A stretch of DNA of 64,000 nt from the NCBI GenBank assembly GCA_015057165.1, contig SVEY01000001.1, positions 90,680 to 154,679 of the forward strand, read 5' to 3'. This document shows positions 25,404 through 34,313 of this stretch, in pieces. The DNA is from Lachnospiraceae bacterium (GTDB lineage: Bacteria > Bacillota > Clostridia > Lachnospirales > Lachnospiraceae). The notes beneath the pieces were generated by a model. The model had not been told where the DNA came from. It worked only from the letters and a program-made list of their open reading frames with translations, and did no database searches. Made by a program: the position numbers and the translations under genes. Position 1 is the first letter of the stretch. Every line of letters begins with the position of its first letter.

Positions 25404-26639
25404 ATGAATAAAGTAATAATAATAGGTGGTGGCGCGGCAGGCCTTATGTCTGCCGTCGCTGCCATTTCTAATAACTCAGAAGTTACAATATATGAGGGTA
25501 ATGAGAAGCTTGGTAAGAAGATATATATTACAGGTAAGGGTAGATGTAATCTTACCAACGCTTGTGATATAAGCGAGTATTTTGATAATATCGTATCAAA
25601 TGATAAGTTTTTGTATTCAGCGCTTTATAGTTTTACCAATGATGATGTGATTAAGTTTTTTGAAGATAATGGTTGTCCCATCAAGATAGAACGAGGTAAC
25701 AGGGCGTTTCCTGTAAGTGACAAGTCATCTGATATTATTAAGACATTAGAAAAATATCTTAGAAGAAATGGTGTTAATATTGTACTTAATACCAGAGTTG
25801 AATCTGTTATTACTAAGTCAGAAAAAGTAAGCGGTGTGAAGTTAGATACAGGAAATGTTGATAGATGTGACAGGCTGATAATCGCTACTGGTGGTAAATC
25901 TTATCAGGCTACCGGTTCAACAGGTGATGGATATAAATTTGCCAAGGAGCTTGGAATCAATGTAACTTCCCTTAGACCGTCCTTAGTTCCGCTTGAAGCT
26001 AAGGAAGATTATATAAGAAGGCTGCAAGGATTATCTCTTAGAAATGTTGAACTGACCATTTATAATAATAAAAAGACTGTATACAAAGATTTTGGCGAGA
26101 TGCTTTTTACTCATTTCGGAGTAAGCGGCCCCCTTGTATTAAGTGCCGGAAGTAGGATAGGCAAGTTGTTAGAAGATGGAAGTAATCTTAACGCTGCTAT
26201 TGACTTAAAGCCGGCTTTAAGTTATAAGAAATTAGAAGATAGAATTATAAGAGAGATTGATGCTAATAAGAATAAGGAGATTAAGTATATTCTTAGTAAC
26301 TTACTTCCCGCTAAGATGGTTGATGTGTTTATTGATTTATTAAATATTAATAAGCATCTTAAGCTCAATGAATTTACTAAGAGTAGCAGAACGGATTTGA
26401 TTAATCTGCTTAAGTCGTTCCCATTTACAATAACAGGCCTTAGGGGCTTTAATGAAGCAATAATTACCCAGGGAGGCATTGATGTGAGTGAGATTAATCC
26501 CTCTACTATGGAATCGAAGAAGATTAAAGGATTATACTTTGCAGGTGAAGTAATAGATATTGATGCCCTTACAGGGGGATATAATCTGCAATTGGCATTT
26601 TCCACAGGACATCTTGCAGGGGAAAGTGCCAGTATATAA
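25404..26639 (+). CDS. HI0933-family FAD-dependent oxidoreductase (NAD(P)/FAD-binding flavoprotein)
   Basis: The 411-residue protein belongs to the HI0933/BaiN/aminoacetone-oxidase-like flavoproteins. The FAD-binding Rossmann motif IIIGGGAAGLMSAVAA is at the N-terminus and is followed by the family mark KLGKKIYITGKGRCNLTN. LIIATGGKSYQATGSTGDGY lies mid-protein, and the C-terminal GLYFAGEVIDIDALTGGYNLQLAFSTG closes the FAD site. The physiological substrate is unknown for most members. The start is ATG 25404; the 12 codons upstream in frame lack family similarity. The gene just upstream of cmk and ispH is a conserved clostridial order. Confidence 0.9.
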   Translation: MNKVIIIGGGAAGLMSAVAAISNNSEVTIYEGNEKLGKKIYITGKGRCNLTNACDISEYFDNIVSNDKFLYSALYSFTNDDVIKFFEDNGCPIKIERGNRAFPVSDKSSDIIKTLEKYLRRNGVNIVLNTRVESVITKSEKVSGVKLDTGNVDRCDRLIIATGGKSYQATGSTGDGYKFAKELGINVTSLRPSLVPLEAKEDYIRRLQGLSLRNVELTIYNNKKTVYKDFGEMLFTHFGVSGPLVLSAGSRIGKLLEDGSNLNAAIDLKPALSYKKLEDRIIREIDANKNKEIKYILSNLLPAKMVDVFIDLLNINKHLKLNEFTKSSRTDLINLLKSFPFTITGLRGFNEAIITQGGIDVSEINPSTMESKKIKGLYFAGEVIDIDALTGGYNLQLAFSTGHLAGESASI

Positions 26640-26669
26640 GACTATTAACAAACTAACGGAGGAAAAGTT

Positions 26670-27335
26670 ATGAGTATGAATATTGCTATAGACGGACCGG
26701 CAGGAGCTGGAAAATCAACGATTGCGAAAAAAGTTGCAAAGGAAATGGGATTCATATATGTAGATACAGGAGCTATGTATAGAAGTCTTGCACTATATTT
26801 TATAAGGCAGGGTATTGATAAGGATGATGAGACAAAGATCAGTGAAGCTGTAAAGGATTGTAATGTAACTATTGACTATGTTAATGGTGAACAACAGGTT
26901 ATTCTTAATGGTGAAAATGTTACTGGTTTAATTAGAACTGAAGAAGTAGGAAATATGGCTTCTGCATCTAGTGTTTTTAAAGATGTTAGAACTAAGCTTG
27001 TAAGCCTTCAACAAGACCTTGCAAAGTCTAAAGATGTTATTATGGATGGAAGAGATATAGGCACTTGTGTACTCCCAGAGGCGCAGGTAAAAGTGTTTCT
27101 TACAGCATCTGTTGATGAAAGAGCATCGAGAAGATATAAAGAACTTGTAGAGAAGGGTGAAAATCCTGATCTGGATAAAATAAAAAAAGATATTGAAGAG
27201 AGAGATTATAGAGATTCCCATAGAGAGAATTCTCCATTAAGACAGGCTGAAGATGCAGTTCTTGTGGATTCTTCTAATATGACAATAGAAGAAGTTGTTA
27301 ATGCTATTACTAAACTATGCAAAGATAAAATGTAA
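26670..27335 (+). CDS. cmk: cytidylate kinase
   Basis: Cmk phosphorylates CMP and dCMP with ATP. The 221-residue protein has the P-loop IAIDGPAGAGKSTIAKK, VDTGAMYRS, the DGRDIGTCVLPEA nucleotide-binding stretch and the DSHRENSPLRQAEDAVLVDSS-type lid/C-terminal region typical of bacterial Cmk. CGGAGG lies 7-8 bases before the ATG. It is the usual neighbour of ispH and the S1 protein in Clostridia. Confidence 0.96.
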   Translation: MSMNIAIDGPAGAGKSTIAKKVAKEMGFIYVDTGAMYRSLALYFIRQGIDKDDETKISEAVKDCNVTIDYVNGEQQVILNGENVTGLIRTEEVGNMASASSVFKDVRTKLVSLQQDLAKSKDVIMDGRDIGTCVLPEAQVKVFLTASVDERASRRYKELVEKGENPDLDKIKKDIEERDYRDSHRENSPLRQAEDAVLVDSSNMTIEEVVNAITKLCKDKM

Positions 27336-27351
27336 TTAGAGGTATGATGTA

Positions 27352-28203
27352 TTGAAGGTTAAAGTTGCTAAATCAGCAGGATTTTGCTTCGGTGTAAAAC
27401 GTGCTGTTGATATTGTAAAAGATGAAATTGCAAAAAATCCCAATAAGCCCATTTATACATATGGTCCAATAATTCACAACGAAGAAGTTGTAGAAGATTT
27501 TAAGAGGCAAGGGGTATATCCAATTGAAGAAGGAAAAGATATATCTTGTTATGAACCTGGAATTGTTATAATAAGGTCTCATGGAGTTGCTAGAAATGTT
27601 CAGAAAATGCTAGAAGATGCTGGCTTTGAAGTAGTTGACGCTTCTTGTCCTTTCGTTAAGAAAATCCATAGAATTGTGGAAGAGAAATCTAAAGAAGGAT
27701 ATTATATAATAATAATCGGTAATCCTACACATCCAGAGGTGGAAGGTATTGTTGGTTGGTCAGAGACTGAAGACGTTAAGGTCATTTCTAATATTGAACA
27801 AGCTAGAGATTTTGAGTACCATGGCCACAAGAAAATATGTATTGTGAGTCAGACAACTTTTAACTATAAGAAATTTCAAGAATTTGTTGAAATCATAGAG
27901 CAAAAAGGTTATGATATAATTGCTGTGAATACAATATGCAATGCAACTTTTGAACGTCAGAAAGAAGCCAAAGAGCTTTCGGCGTCTGTTGATATGATGT
28001 TGGTTATTGGCGGTAAGACTAGTTCTAATACACAGAAATTGTATGAAATATGTTGTAAAGAGTGTGACAAGACTTACTTTATTCAGACAAAAGAGGATTT
28101 AGATTTGTCGATTATGCAATCCATTAATTATGTCGGTATTACAGCAGGGGCTTCAACCCCAAATAATATAATTGAGGAGGTTCAAAAACAATGTCAGAAA
28201 TGA
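27352..28203 (+). CDS. ispH: 4-hydroxy-3-methylbut-2-enyl diphosphate reductase
   Basis: IspH is the last enzyme of the MEP isoprenoid pathway, a [4Fe-4S] reductase making IPP and DMAPP. The three cluster cysteines are in GFCFGVKRAVD (Cys12), DASCPFVKK and NTICNATFERQ. The 283-residue length is normal. The start is TTG 27352, preceded by AGAGG; no ATG gives the conserved N-terminus. In many clostridia IspH is fused to ribosomal S1. Here the two frames are separate but overlap by 13 bases. Confidence 0.93.
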   Translation: MKVKVAKSAGFCFGVKRAVDIVKDEIAKNPNKPIYTYGPIIHNEEVVEDFKRQGVYPIEEGKDISCYEPGIVIIRSHGVARNVQKMLEDAGFEVVDASCPFVKKIHRIVEEKSKEGYYIIIIGNPTHPEVEGIVGWSETEDVKVISNIEQARDFEYHGHKKICIVSQTTFNYKKFQEFVEIIEQKGYDIIAVNTICNATFERQKEAKELSASVDMMLVIGGKTSSNTQKLYEICCKECDKTYFIQTKEDLDLSIMQSINYVGITAGASTPNNIIEEVQKQCQK

Positions 28204-29336
28204 GTTTTGAACAAATGTTAAACGATTCTTTTAAAACAATAAAAAATGGAGATGTAGTCGAGGGAACTGTTATTAGTGTTAAACCTGATGAAATTGTTCT
28301 TAATATCGGATATAAATCTGATGGAATAATTACACGTCGTGAGTATACTAATGATGACAATCTAGATCTTACAACAGTCGTTAAAGAAGGTGATCCATTA
28401 GAAGCTATTGTTACTAAAGTAAATGATGGTGAAGGTCAGGTTAATTTGTCTTATAAGAGACTTGCTCAGGTTAAAGGCAATGAGAAGCTTGAGAAAGCAT
28501 ATGAGAACCAGGAAGTAATTACAGCTGAAGTTACTCAGATTCTTAATGGTGGACTTGGTGTTCTTGTTGATGAGACAAGAGTATTCATTCCTGCAAGTCT
28601 TGTATCAGATACATTTGTTAGAGATCTTAATCAGTATAAAGGACAAGAGATTTCTTTTGTTATTACTGAATTTAATCCTCGTAAGAGAAGAATTATTGGT
28701 GACAGAAAGCAGCTTCTTGTTGCAGAGAAATCACAGAAGATGGAAGAATTATTATCAACTCTTAAGGTTGGTGATGTTATTGAAGGTAAAGTCAAGAATC
28801 TTACTGATTTTGGCGCATTTATTGACCTTGGTGGAGTTGACGGATTGCTTCATATCTCAGAAATATCTTGGACAAGAATTGAGAATCCTAAGAAGGTATT
28901 TAATGTAGGTGATGAAGTAAGAGTATTTGTAAAAGAGATTAATGGCAACAAGATTGCATTAAGTGCAAAATTCCCAGATGAAGATCCTTGGGCTAATATA
29001 GAGAAAGATTTCCCTGTTGGATCTGTAGTTAAGGGTAAAGTTGCTAGAATGACTGATTTTGGAGCTTTTGTTCAGATCGCTGAGAATGTTGATGCACTTC
29101 TTCATGTATCTCAGATCTCTAAAGATCATGTTGCAAAACCAGAAGATGTGCTTGAAATTGGTCAGGAAATAGAAGCAAAGATTACTGATTATAAAGAAGA
29201 TGGACATAAGATTTCACTTAGTATGAAAGCATTAATTGAAGATGAAGAATCTGATGATGATGCAGATGTTGCTGATGTTGATATCGAGAAGGTTGCAAAT
29301 GAATTAGAGAACGAAGCAGCTAACGAAGAAGAATAA
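28191..29336 (+). CDS. S1 RNA-binding-domain protein (30S ribosomal protein S1-like)
   Basis: The 381-residue protein contains four S1 OB-fold repeats, starting near residues 17, 102, 189 and 274. The last two carry the clear motifs GDVIEGKVKNLTDFGAFIDL and VVKGKVARMTDFGAFVQI. A short acidic tail follows. This is the shorter Firmicute form of S1, thought to aid mRNA binding on the ribosome, although several Firmicutes do not need it. GAGGAGGT before the start and the overlap with ispH suggest coupled translation. Confidence 0.9.
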   Translation: MSEMSFEQMLNDSFKTIKNGDVVEGTVISVKPDEIVLNIGYKSDGIITRREYTNDDNLDLTTVVKEGDPLEAIVTKVNDGEGQVNLSYKRLAQVKGNEKLEKAYENQEVITAEVTQILNGGLGVLVDETRVFIPASLVSDTFVRDLNQYKGQEISFVITEFNPRKRRIIGDRKQLLVAEKSQKMEELLSTLKVGDVIEGKVKNLTDFGAFIDLGGVDGLLHISEISWTRIENPKKVFNVGDEVRVFVKEINGNKIALSAKFPDEDPWANIEKDFPVGSVVKGKVARMTDFGAFVQIAENVDALLHVSQISKDHVAKPEDVLEIGQEIEAKITDYKEDGHKISLSMKALIEDEESDDDADVADVDIEKVANELENEAANEEE

Positions 29337-29350
29337 TAGGAATCTTGCTT

Positions 29351-30127
29351 ATGGATAATTATGAAGATTTTAAAAAAGATGTATATAGCCTGACTAAGAT
29401 TGATCTTAATGCATATAAAGAGAAGCAAATGAAACGTCGTATTGACAGTCTTATTTCAAAGCGTAGCGTTAGTAATTATAAAGATTACGTTAAACTTCTT
29501 AAAGATGATAAAGATGCATTTGAAGAATTTGTAGGCTTTCTTACCATTAATGTCTCTGAATTCTACAGAAATCCGGAACAGTGGGATTTATTTGTAGGTG
29601 AATTTGTCCCTGAGCTTATTAGTAAGTTTGGTAAAAGGCTTAAGATATGGAGTGCAGCTTGTTCCACAGGTGATGAACCATATTCATTAGTAATGGCTTT
29701 GTCTAAATACATTGACTTATCTCAGATTAAGATCATTGCAACAGATATTGATAAGCAGATTCTTGCTCAAGCTAAAGTTGGTCTTTATAGTGAGAAGAGT
29801 ATTGCCAATGTTCCTGAAGAGTATAAGAAGAAATATTTTACTAAAGTAGGTCCATCTTATCAGATAGATGAGAAGATTAAGAAATGTGTTGAGTTTCGTC
29901 AACATAATCTGTTAAGAGATCAATACTTTGATGATTGTGATTTGATTGTATGTAGAAATGTTCTTATATACTTTACTGATGAAGCCAAGTTTGAAGTATA
30001 TGGCAAATTTGCCAAATCTCTTAAGAAGAATGGAATCCTGTTTATTGGTAATACAGAGCAAATTATCGATTATGCAAAACTAGGATATAAGAGAAGATAT
30101 TCATTCTATTATGAAAAAGATAAATAA
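29351..30127 (+). CDS. cheR: CheR-type protein-glutamate O-methyltransferase
   Basis: CheR methylates glutamates of chemoreceptors with S-adenosylmethionine. The 258-residue protein has the N-terminal helical CheR_N domain and the methyltransferase domain with IWSAACSTGDEPYSLVMAL (SAM motif), IIATDIDKQIL and CRNVLIYFT. ATG 29351 is used; an in-frame TTG two codons earlier is possible. No other chemotaxis gene is in the window. It could belong to a flagellar chemotaxis system encoded elsewhere or to a stand-alone signalling module. Confidence 0.9.
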   Translation: MDNYEDFKKDVYSLTKIDLNAYKEKQMKRRIDSLISKRSVSNYKDYVKLLKDDKDAFEEFVGFLTINVSEFYRNPEQWDLFVGEFVPELISKFGKRLKIWSAACSTGDEPYSLVMALSKYIDLSQIKIIATDIDKQILAQAKVGLYSEKSIANVPEEYKKKYFTKVGPSYQIDEKIKKCVEFRQHNLLRDQYFDDCDLIVCRNVLIYFTDEAKFEVYGKFAKSLKKNGILFIGNTEQIIDYAKLGYKRRYSFYYEKDK

Positions 30128-30134
30128 GACTAAA

Positions 30135-30164
30135 ATACCCGCCTAAGTAGGCGGATATTTTTTT
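30135..30164. terminator. bidirectional terminator between cheR and the nuclease gene
   Basis: CCGCCTA (30139-30145) pairs with TAGGCGG (30148-30154) and the stem extends with flanking ATA/TAT. TTTTTTT follows on the + strand, and the reverse strand reads into TATTTTA. It lies between two convergent genes. Confidence 0.75.
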
Positions 30165-30182
30165 GTTATAAAACAAGTCAGA

Positions 30183-31259
30183 TTAATTTAATCTATATTT
30201 AATAATATGAATAATGTATTTGTGGAGATAAATAGCATCACACATCTTAGAAGAGATATTAATAAATGACTCTTTGGAAGTTAAATCTTCTTTATAAAGC
30301 TTTTCCTCTTCGAAGAGTGTGCTATCATATACTGGCAGGAATAATCCATCTGCCTCTACATAACAATTGCCTTTCTTTGCTGGCACAGCATTTTTTTTGT
30401 TATTATCATTTAAAAGTTGTTTGGGTATAATTATATCTTCATTTAATAAATACATATAATTTTTGTAGTCTTTTAAATAATATTTTAGTGTTCCACAAAA
30501 AGGCTTTAATATAATTTTGATTAAATTATTCTCGAATATGATATAATAAAATGTAGATTTAATAACAAATCTTTTTGGGATTCTGTAATCAGTCTTAATT
30601 GTGGCTGTAATTTCATTCTCATTATTTGTTATATTCTCGATAGAAGAGTTCTCAAAATTATCTGTTATATGAAGATATCGAAGAATTATTAGAAGATCTA
30701 CCATTCCTTTAACATCTTCAAGGTTATGTGTTATGAGATTTTTGAGACATTCTTCGTCTTTGCATTTTTCGTATGATTTATACTGGCTAATTAATTCGCC
30801 GCCACTATAAATATCTTCTCTTTCTATTCCCAGAAAAGCTTCAAATGTTTTTTGCTTTAAATTACTTAGGCATAGTAGTTCTTTTAATTTTTTGCATTCT
30901 TTATAGATGTCTAAATGCTCATACTGCAGATAGTCGTAATCCATATTATAGTGAATCATTCTCTTTTTTATAAATGGGAAATCAAATGATATGCCATTAA
31001 ATGTTATGAATCGCTTGATATCTTTAGAATAATTCATGAATTCATATAGAATGTCTTTTTCTTCAGTCCTTTTATCTGCAAATAGAAGAGTGATTTTCAC
31101 CTTATCATTCTCTAACCTGGCAAGGCCAATCATATAAATGTGATTAAGATCTCTTGAAAATCCTGTTGTCTCAATATCTAATAAACATGTACTGTTATTT
31201 AGATATATTAGTTCCTCATTTGCCACTGTTTTGTCGTATATCTCGTTAATTATTCTCAT
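30183..31259 (-). CDS. RNase H-fold 3'-5' exonuclease-like protein (YprB family)
   Basis: The 358-residue product has a DEDD-type exonuclease domain. LLDIETTGF near residue 26 gives the first Asp-x-Glu, FITFNGISFDFPFIKKR follows, and the conserved THNLEDVKGM near 195 gives the last acidic residues. This matches the ribonuclease-H-like YprB domain found in Firmicutes, whose substrate is not well defined. The C-terminal 150 residues are Lys/Asn-rich and unrecognised. It is the only minus-strand gene besides apbE and is divergent from the Rnf operon. Confidence 0.8.
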   Translation of the reverse strand: MRIINEIYDKTVANEELIYLNNSTCLLDIETTGFSRDLNHIYMIGLARLENDKVKITLLFADKRTEEKDILYEFMNYSKDIKRFITFNGISFDFPFIKKRMIHYNMDYDYLQYEHLDIYKECKKLKELLCLSNLKQKTFEAFLGIEREDIYSGGELISQYKSYEKCKDEECLKNLITHNLEDVKGMVDLLIILRYLHITDNFENSSIENITNNENEITATIKTDYRIPKRFVIKSTFYYIIFENNLIKIILKPFCGTLKYYLKDYKNYMYLLNEDIIIPKQLLNDNNKKNAVPAKKGNCYVEADGLFLPVYDSTLFEEEKLYKEDLTSKESFINISSKMCDAIYLHKYIIHIIKYRLN

Positions 31260-31345
31260 ATTTGATATTTTAACAAAAAAATCATCAAAATGTGTAAAAA
31301 ATAATACAAAAAATGCAATAGTTATTTATTTAACGACTAATAAAG

Positions 31346-31354
31346 TGTTATAAT
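31346..31354 (+). promoter_or_regulatory. extended -10 promoter of the rnf operon
   Basis: TGTTATAAT (31346-31354) is a perfect -10 with the TGn extension. The -35 region is only TTATTT-like. The implied start near 31361 leaves a leader of about 47 bases containing a palindrome. Confidence 0.6.
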
Positions 31355-31364
31355 AGATATTAAC

Positions 31365-31379
31365 TGTGGAATATCCACA
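31365..31379. promoter_or_regulatory. palindrome in the rnf leader, candidate operator or hairpin
   Basis: TGTGGA-ATA-TCCACA is a perfect inverted repeat at or just after the expected transcription start. It is loosely extended by ATTAA/TTAAT flanks. Placed here it could be a repressor site or a 5' mRNA-stabilising hairpin. It does not fit the TTGTTAA-type Rex box. Confidence 0.4.
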
Positions 31380-31407
31380 ATTTTAATGAAAGAGAGGAAA
31401 ACGAATT

Positions 31408-32730
31408 ATGGGTATCATGACGTTTAAAGGTGGCGTCCATCCATATGATGGCAAGGAATTATCTAAGGCCAAGCCGGTTCGCAAATATCTCCCTAAAGGT
31501 GAATTAGTATATCCTTTATCGCAGCATATTGGTGCCCCGGCATCCCCAATTGTAAATGTGGGCGATATTGTTCTTCGTGGTCAAAAGATAGCTGAAGCAG
31601 GTGGTTTTGTATCATCTCCAATTTATTCATCTGTATCAGGTACTGTCAAAGCTATTGAGCCTAGAAGAGTTGCAATAGGTGATATGGTTAATTCAATTAT
31701 TATTGAAAATGATGGCGCATACACTGAGACAGGTTTTGCCCCGTGTGAAGATTATACTTCATTATCTAACGAAGAGATAATCGGCAAAATTAAGGAAGCA
31801 GGTGTTGTAGGTATGGGAGGCGCTGGATTCCCAACCCATGTAAAGCTATCGCCAAAGAATCCAGATGATATTGATCATATTATTGCTAACTGCGCAGAAT
31901 GTGAACCATATCTTACAGCTGATTACAGAAGGATGATGGAGAATCCTGAGAAACTAGTTGGTGGAATGAAGGTAGTACTTCAATTGTTCCCTGAAGCATT
32001 AGGTGTATTTGGAGTAGAGGATAATAAGCCTGACTGTATTGCAAAACTTAATAATCTTATTAAGGATGAAGAGAGAATGGTTGTTGTTCCTCTTAGAACA
32101 AAGTATCCACAAGGTGGTGAGCGTCAATTAATATATGCATGTACAAAACGTGCTATTAACGCTAAGATGCTTCCAGCTGATGCAGGATGTATTGTTGATA
32201 ATGTTGAGACAATGGTTGCAATATATAATGCTGTAGTTGAAGGAAAGCCTGTTATGAATCGTATATTTACAGTTACAGGTGGTGCTGTTACAGAGCCTAG
32301 AAACTATGACATGTATATGGGTACATCTTTTGAAGAATTCTTAGAAGAGTCTGGTGGCTTTATGAAGGATTGTAAGAAGATGGTTGCCGGCGGTCCTATG
32401 ATGGGATTTGCCATAAAAGATGCCAAGATTCCTACAACAAAGACAACATCAGCCCTTGTTTGTCTTGATGTGGATGAAGCATCTATGTATAAGACTTCTA
32501 ATTGTATTAATTGTGGTAGATGTGTAGAAGCCTGCCCTGAGAATTTGATACCATCTAAGCTTGCTAAGTTTGCTGAGACTGGTAGAAAAGAAGAATATGA
32601 AAAGTGGTATGGCCTTGAATGTATTGAATGTGGTAGCTGTACATTTATGTGTCCGGCTAGAAAACATCTTGCTCAATCAATTAAGACTATGAAGAAGCAA
32701 ATTCTAGCAGATAAGAGAAATAAGAAGTAA
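31408..32730 (+). CDS. rnfC: electron transport complex subunit RnfC
   Basis: RnfC is the NADH-binding, FMN and Fe-S subunit of the Rnf complex, which couples ferredoxin oxidation and NAD+ reduction to ion export. In the 440-residue protein the N-terminal domain begins TFKGGVHPYDGKELSK. The flavin/NADH site shows VGMGGAGFPTHVKL, and two [4Fe-4S] motifs lie near the C-terminus (CINCGRCVEACP and CIECGSCTFMCP). It is the first gene of the C-D-G-E-A-B operon, as in Clostridia, and has an AGAGAGG ribosome site. Confidence 0.97.
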   Translation: MGIMTFKGGVHPYDGKELSKAKPVRKYLPKGELVYPLSQHIGAPASPIVNVGDIVLRGQKIAEAGGFVSSPIYSSVSGTVKAIEPRRVAIGDMVNSIIIENDGAYTETGFAPCEDYTSLSNEEIIGKIKEAGVVGMGGAGFPTHVKLSPKNPDDIDHIIANCAECEPYLTADYRRMMENPEKLVGGMKVVLQLFPEALGVFGVEDNKPDCIAKLNNLIKDEERMVVVPLRTKYPQGGERQLIYACTKRAINAKMLPADAGCIVDNVETMVAIYNAVVEGKPVMNRIFTVTGGAVTEPRNYDMYMGTSFEEFLEESGGFMKDCKKMVAGGPMMGFAIKDAKIPTTKTTSALVCLDVDEASMYKTSNCINCGRCVEACPENLIPSKLAKFAETGRKEEYEKWYGLECIECGSCTFMCPARKHLAQSIKTMKKQILADKRNKK

Positions 32731-32746
32731 GGAGGTAATTATTTAA

Positions 32747-33694
32747 ATGGATAAAATGTTTAATGTTTCATCATCTCCTCACGTAAGAGGAAGGATGGAC
32801 ACACAGAAAATAATGCTTTGTGTTCTTATTTCTTTATTACCAGCCACATTATTTGGTATATATAATTTTGGATATAAAGCATTAATCTTGATTCTTGTTA
32901 CTATTGCAAGTTGTGTATTATCTGAATGGTTATTTAATCTTATTGTTAAGAAGGATAATACAATAACAGACTTAAGTGCAGTTGTAACTGGTTTATTATT
33001 AGCACTTAACCTGCCACATACATTGCCTTGGTGGCAAGCTGTAATTGGTGGCGTGTTTGCTATCGTTGTTGTTAAATGTTTATTTGGCGGTCTTGGTCAA
33101 AACTTTATGAATCCTGCCCTTGGTGCAAGAGTTTTTCTTGTGATTTCATTTGCAAGTCAAATGACTAGCTTTACATATGATGGAATTACAGAAGCTACAC
33201 CTTTAGCATTACTTAAGGAAGGCGAAAGTGTTGAGCCACTTAAGATGCTTCTTGGTACTGAAGCAGGAACAATAGGTGAGACATCTGTTATTTGCTTGCT
33301 TATTGGAGCGATATTCTTAATTCTAATGGGTATAATTGATATAAGAATACCTGGTGCATATATTTTGACATTTGCATTATTTATCATGTTATTTGGAGGA
33401 CATGGTTTTGATGTTACATTCTTAATTGAGCATTTATGTGGTGGTGGTTTAATCCTTGGTGCATTCTTCATGGCTACGGATTACGTAACAAGCCCGATTA
33501 CGCCACTAGGTAAGATTATTTTTGGTATTTTACTTGGTATTCTTACTGGAATCTTCCGTATATTTGGTTCTTCTGCTGAAGGAGTATCATATGCAATTAT
33601 TATTGGTAACCTTGTTGTTCCGCTAATTGAGAAGATTACAATTCCTAGAGCTTTTGGTATTACTAAAGTAAAGGAGGTAAAAGAAGATGAATAA
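32747..33694 (+). CDS. rnfD: electron transport complex subunit RnfD
   Basis: RnfD is a membrane subunit with covalently bound FMN that is part of the ion-translocating path. The 315-residue protein has about ten hydrophobic helices. The flavinylation site is visible as GITEATPLALL, with the acceptor Thr151. Other conserved strings are TGLLLALNLPHTLPWW and GLGQNFMNPALGARVF. AAGGAGG precedes the start; the end overlaps rnfG by 8 bases. Confidence 0.96.
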   Translation: MDKMFNVSSSPHVRGRMDTQKIMLCVLISLLPATLFGIYNFGYKALILILVTIASCVLSEWLFNLIVKKDNTITDLSAVVTGLLLALNLPHTLPWWQAVIGGVFAIVVVKCLFGGLGQNFMNPALGARVFLVISFASQMTSFTYDGITEATPLALLKEGESVEPLKMLLGTEAGTIGETSVICLLIGAIFLILMGIIDIRIPGAYILTFALFIMLFGGHGFDVTFLIEHLCGGGLILGAFFMATDYVTSPITPLGKIIFGILLGILTGIFRIFGSSAEGVSYAIIIGNLVVPLIEKITIPRAFGITKVKEVKEDE

Positions 33695-34313
33695 AATCGT
33701 TAAAGATGCACTTGTTTTAACTCTTATTACTTTAATAGCCGGCTGTGCGCTTGGTGTCGTTTACGAAGTAACTAAAGAGCCAATAGCAGAAGCTAGTGAG
33801 AAAGCTAAGCAGGAAGCATATAAAGAAGTATTTGAGACAGCTGATTCATTTGTTGATTTAGAGAACTTTGATGCTGATAAAGCAAATGATATTATTAGCC
33901 AGAAGGGTTATACAGATGGTACAGTTACAACTTGTGAAGTTGTTAATTGTGTTAAAGCTGTAGATTCAAGTAATAATTTACTTGGTTATGTTGTTACAAT
34001 GAAATCAAAAGCAGGTTACGGTGGTGATCTTGTGTTCTCTATGGGTATTACAAAAGATGGAGTTCTTAATGGATACTCTATAACAGAGATTAATGAAACC
34101 CCTGGACTTGGTATGAAAGCTCAAGATGATAAGTTCAAAGATCAGTTTAAAGGCATAAAAGCAACTACATTAGAAGTGTCAAAGACTGGTGGCGGAGATG
34201 AGAATACAATCCAGGCTATCTCTGGTGCCACAATCACTTCTAAAGCTATTACTTATGCTGTTGACGCAGGTCTTTTGTATGTATCTAGCTTATTACAAGG
34301 AGGTGCAGCATAA
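33687..34313 (+). CDS. rnfG: electron transport complex subunit RnfG
   Basis: RnfG is the membrane-anchored subunit with an extracytoplasmic FMN-binding domain. The 208-residue protein has one N-terminal helix (about 8-26) and an FMN-binding domain with GYGGDLVFSMGITKDG and NETPGLGMKA. The flavinylation motif ISGATITSKA is intact, with the expected acceptor Thr182. The FMN is attached by ApbE, encoded downstream at 37349-38359. Its stop shares bases with the rnfE start. Confidence 0.96.
   Translation: MNKIVKDALVLTLITLIAGCALGVVYEVTKEPIAEASEKAKQEAYKEVFETADSFVDLENFDADKANDIISQKGYTDGTVTTCEVVNCVKAVDSSNNLLGYVVTMKSKAGYGGDLVFSMGITKDGVLNGYSITEINETPGLGMKAQDDKFKDQFKGIKATTLEVSKTGGGDENTIQAISGATITSKAITYAVDAGLLYVSSLLQGGAA

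Noticed and set aside
31365-31379. Rex-binding site upstream of rnfC
   Set aside because: The dyad TGTGGA-ATA-TCCACA lacks the TTGTTAA half-sites of the clostridial Rex consensus, so only a generic operator or hairpin is claimed.
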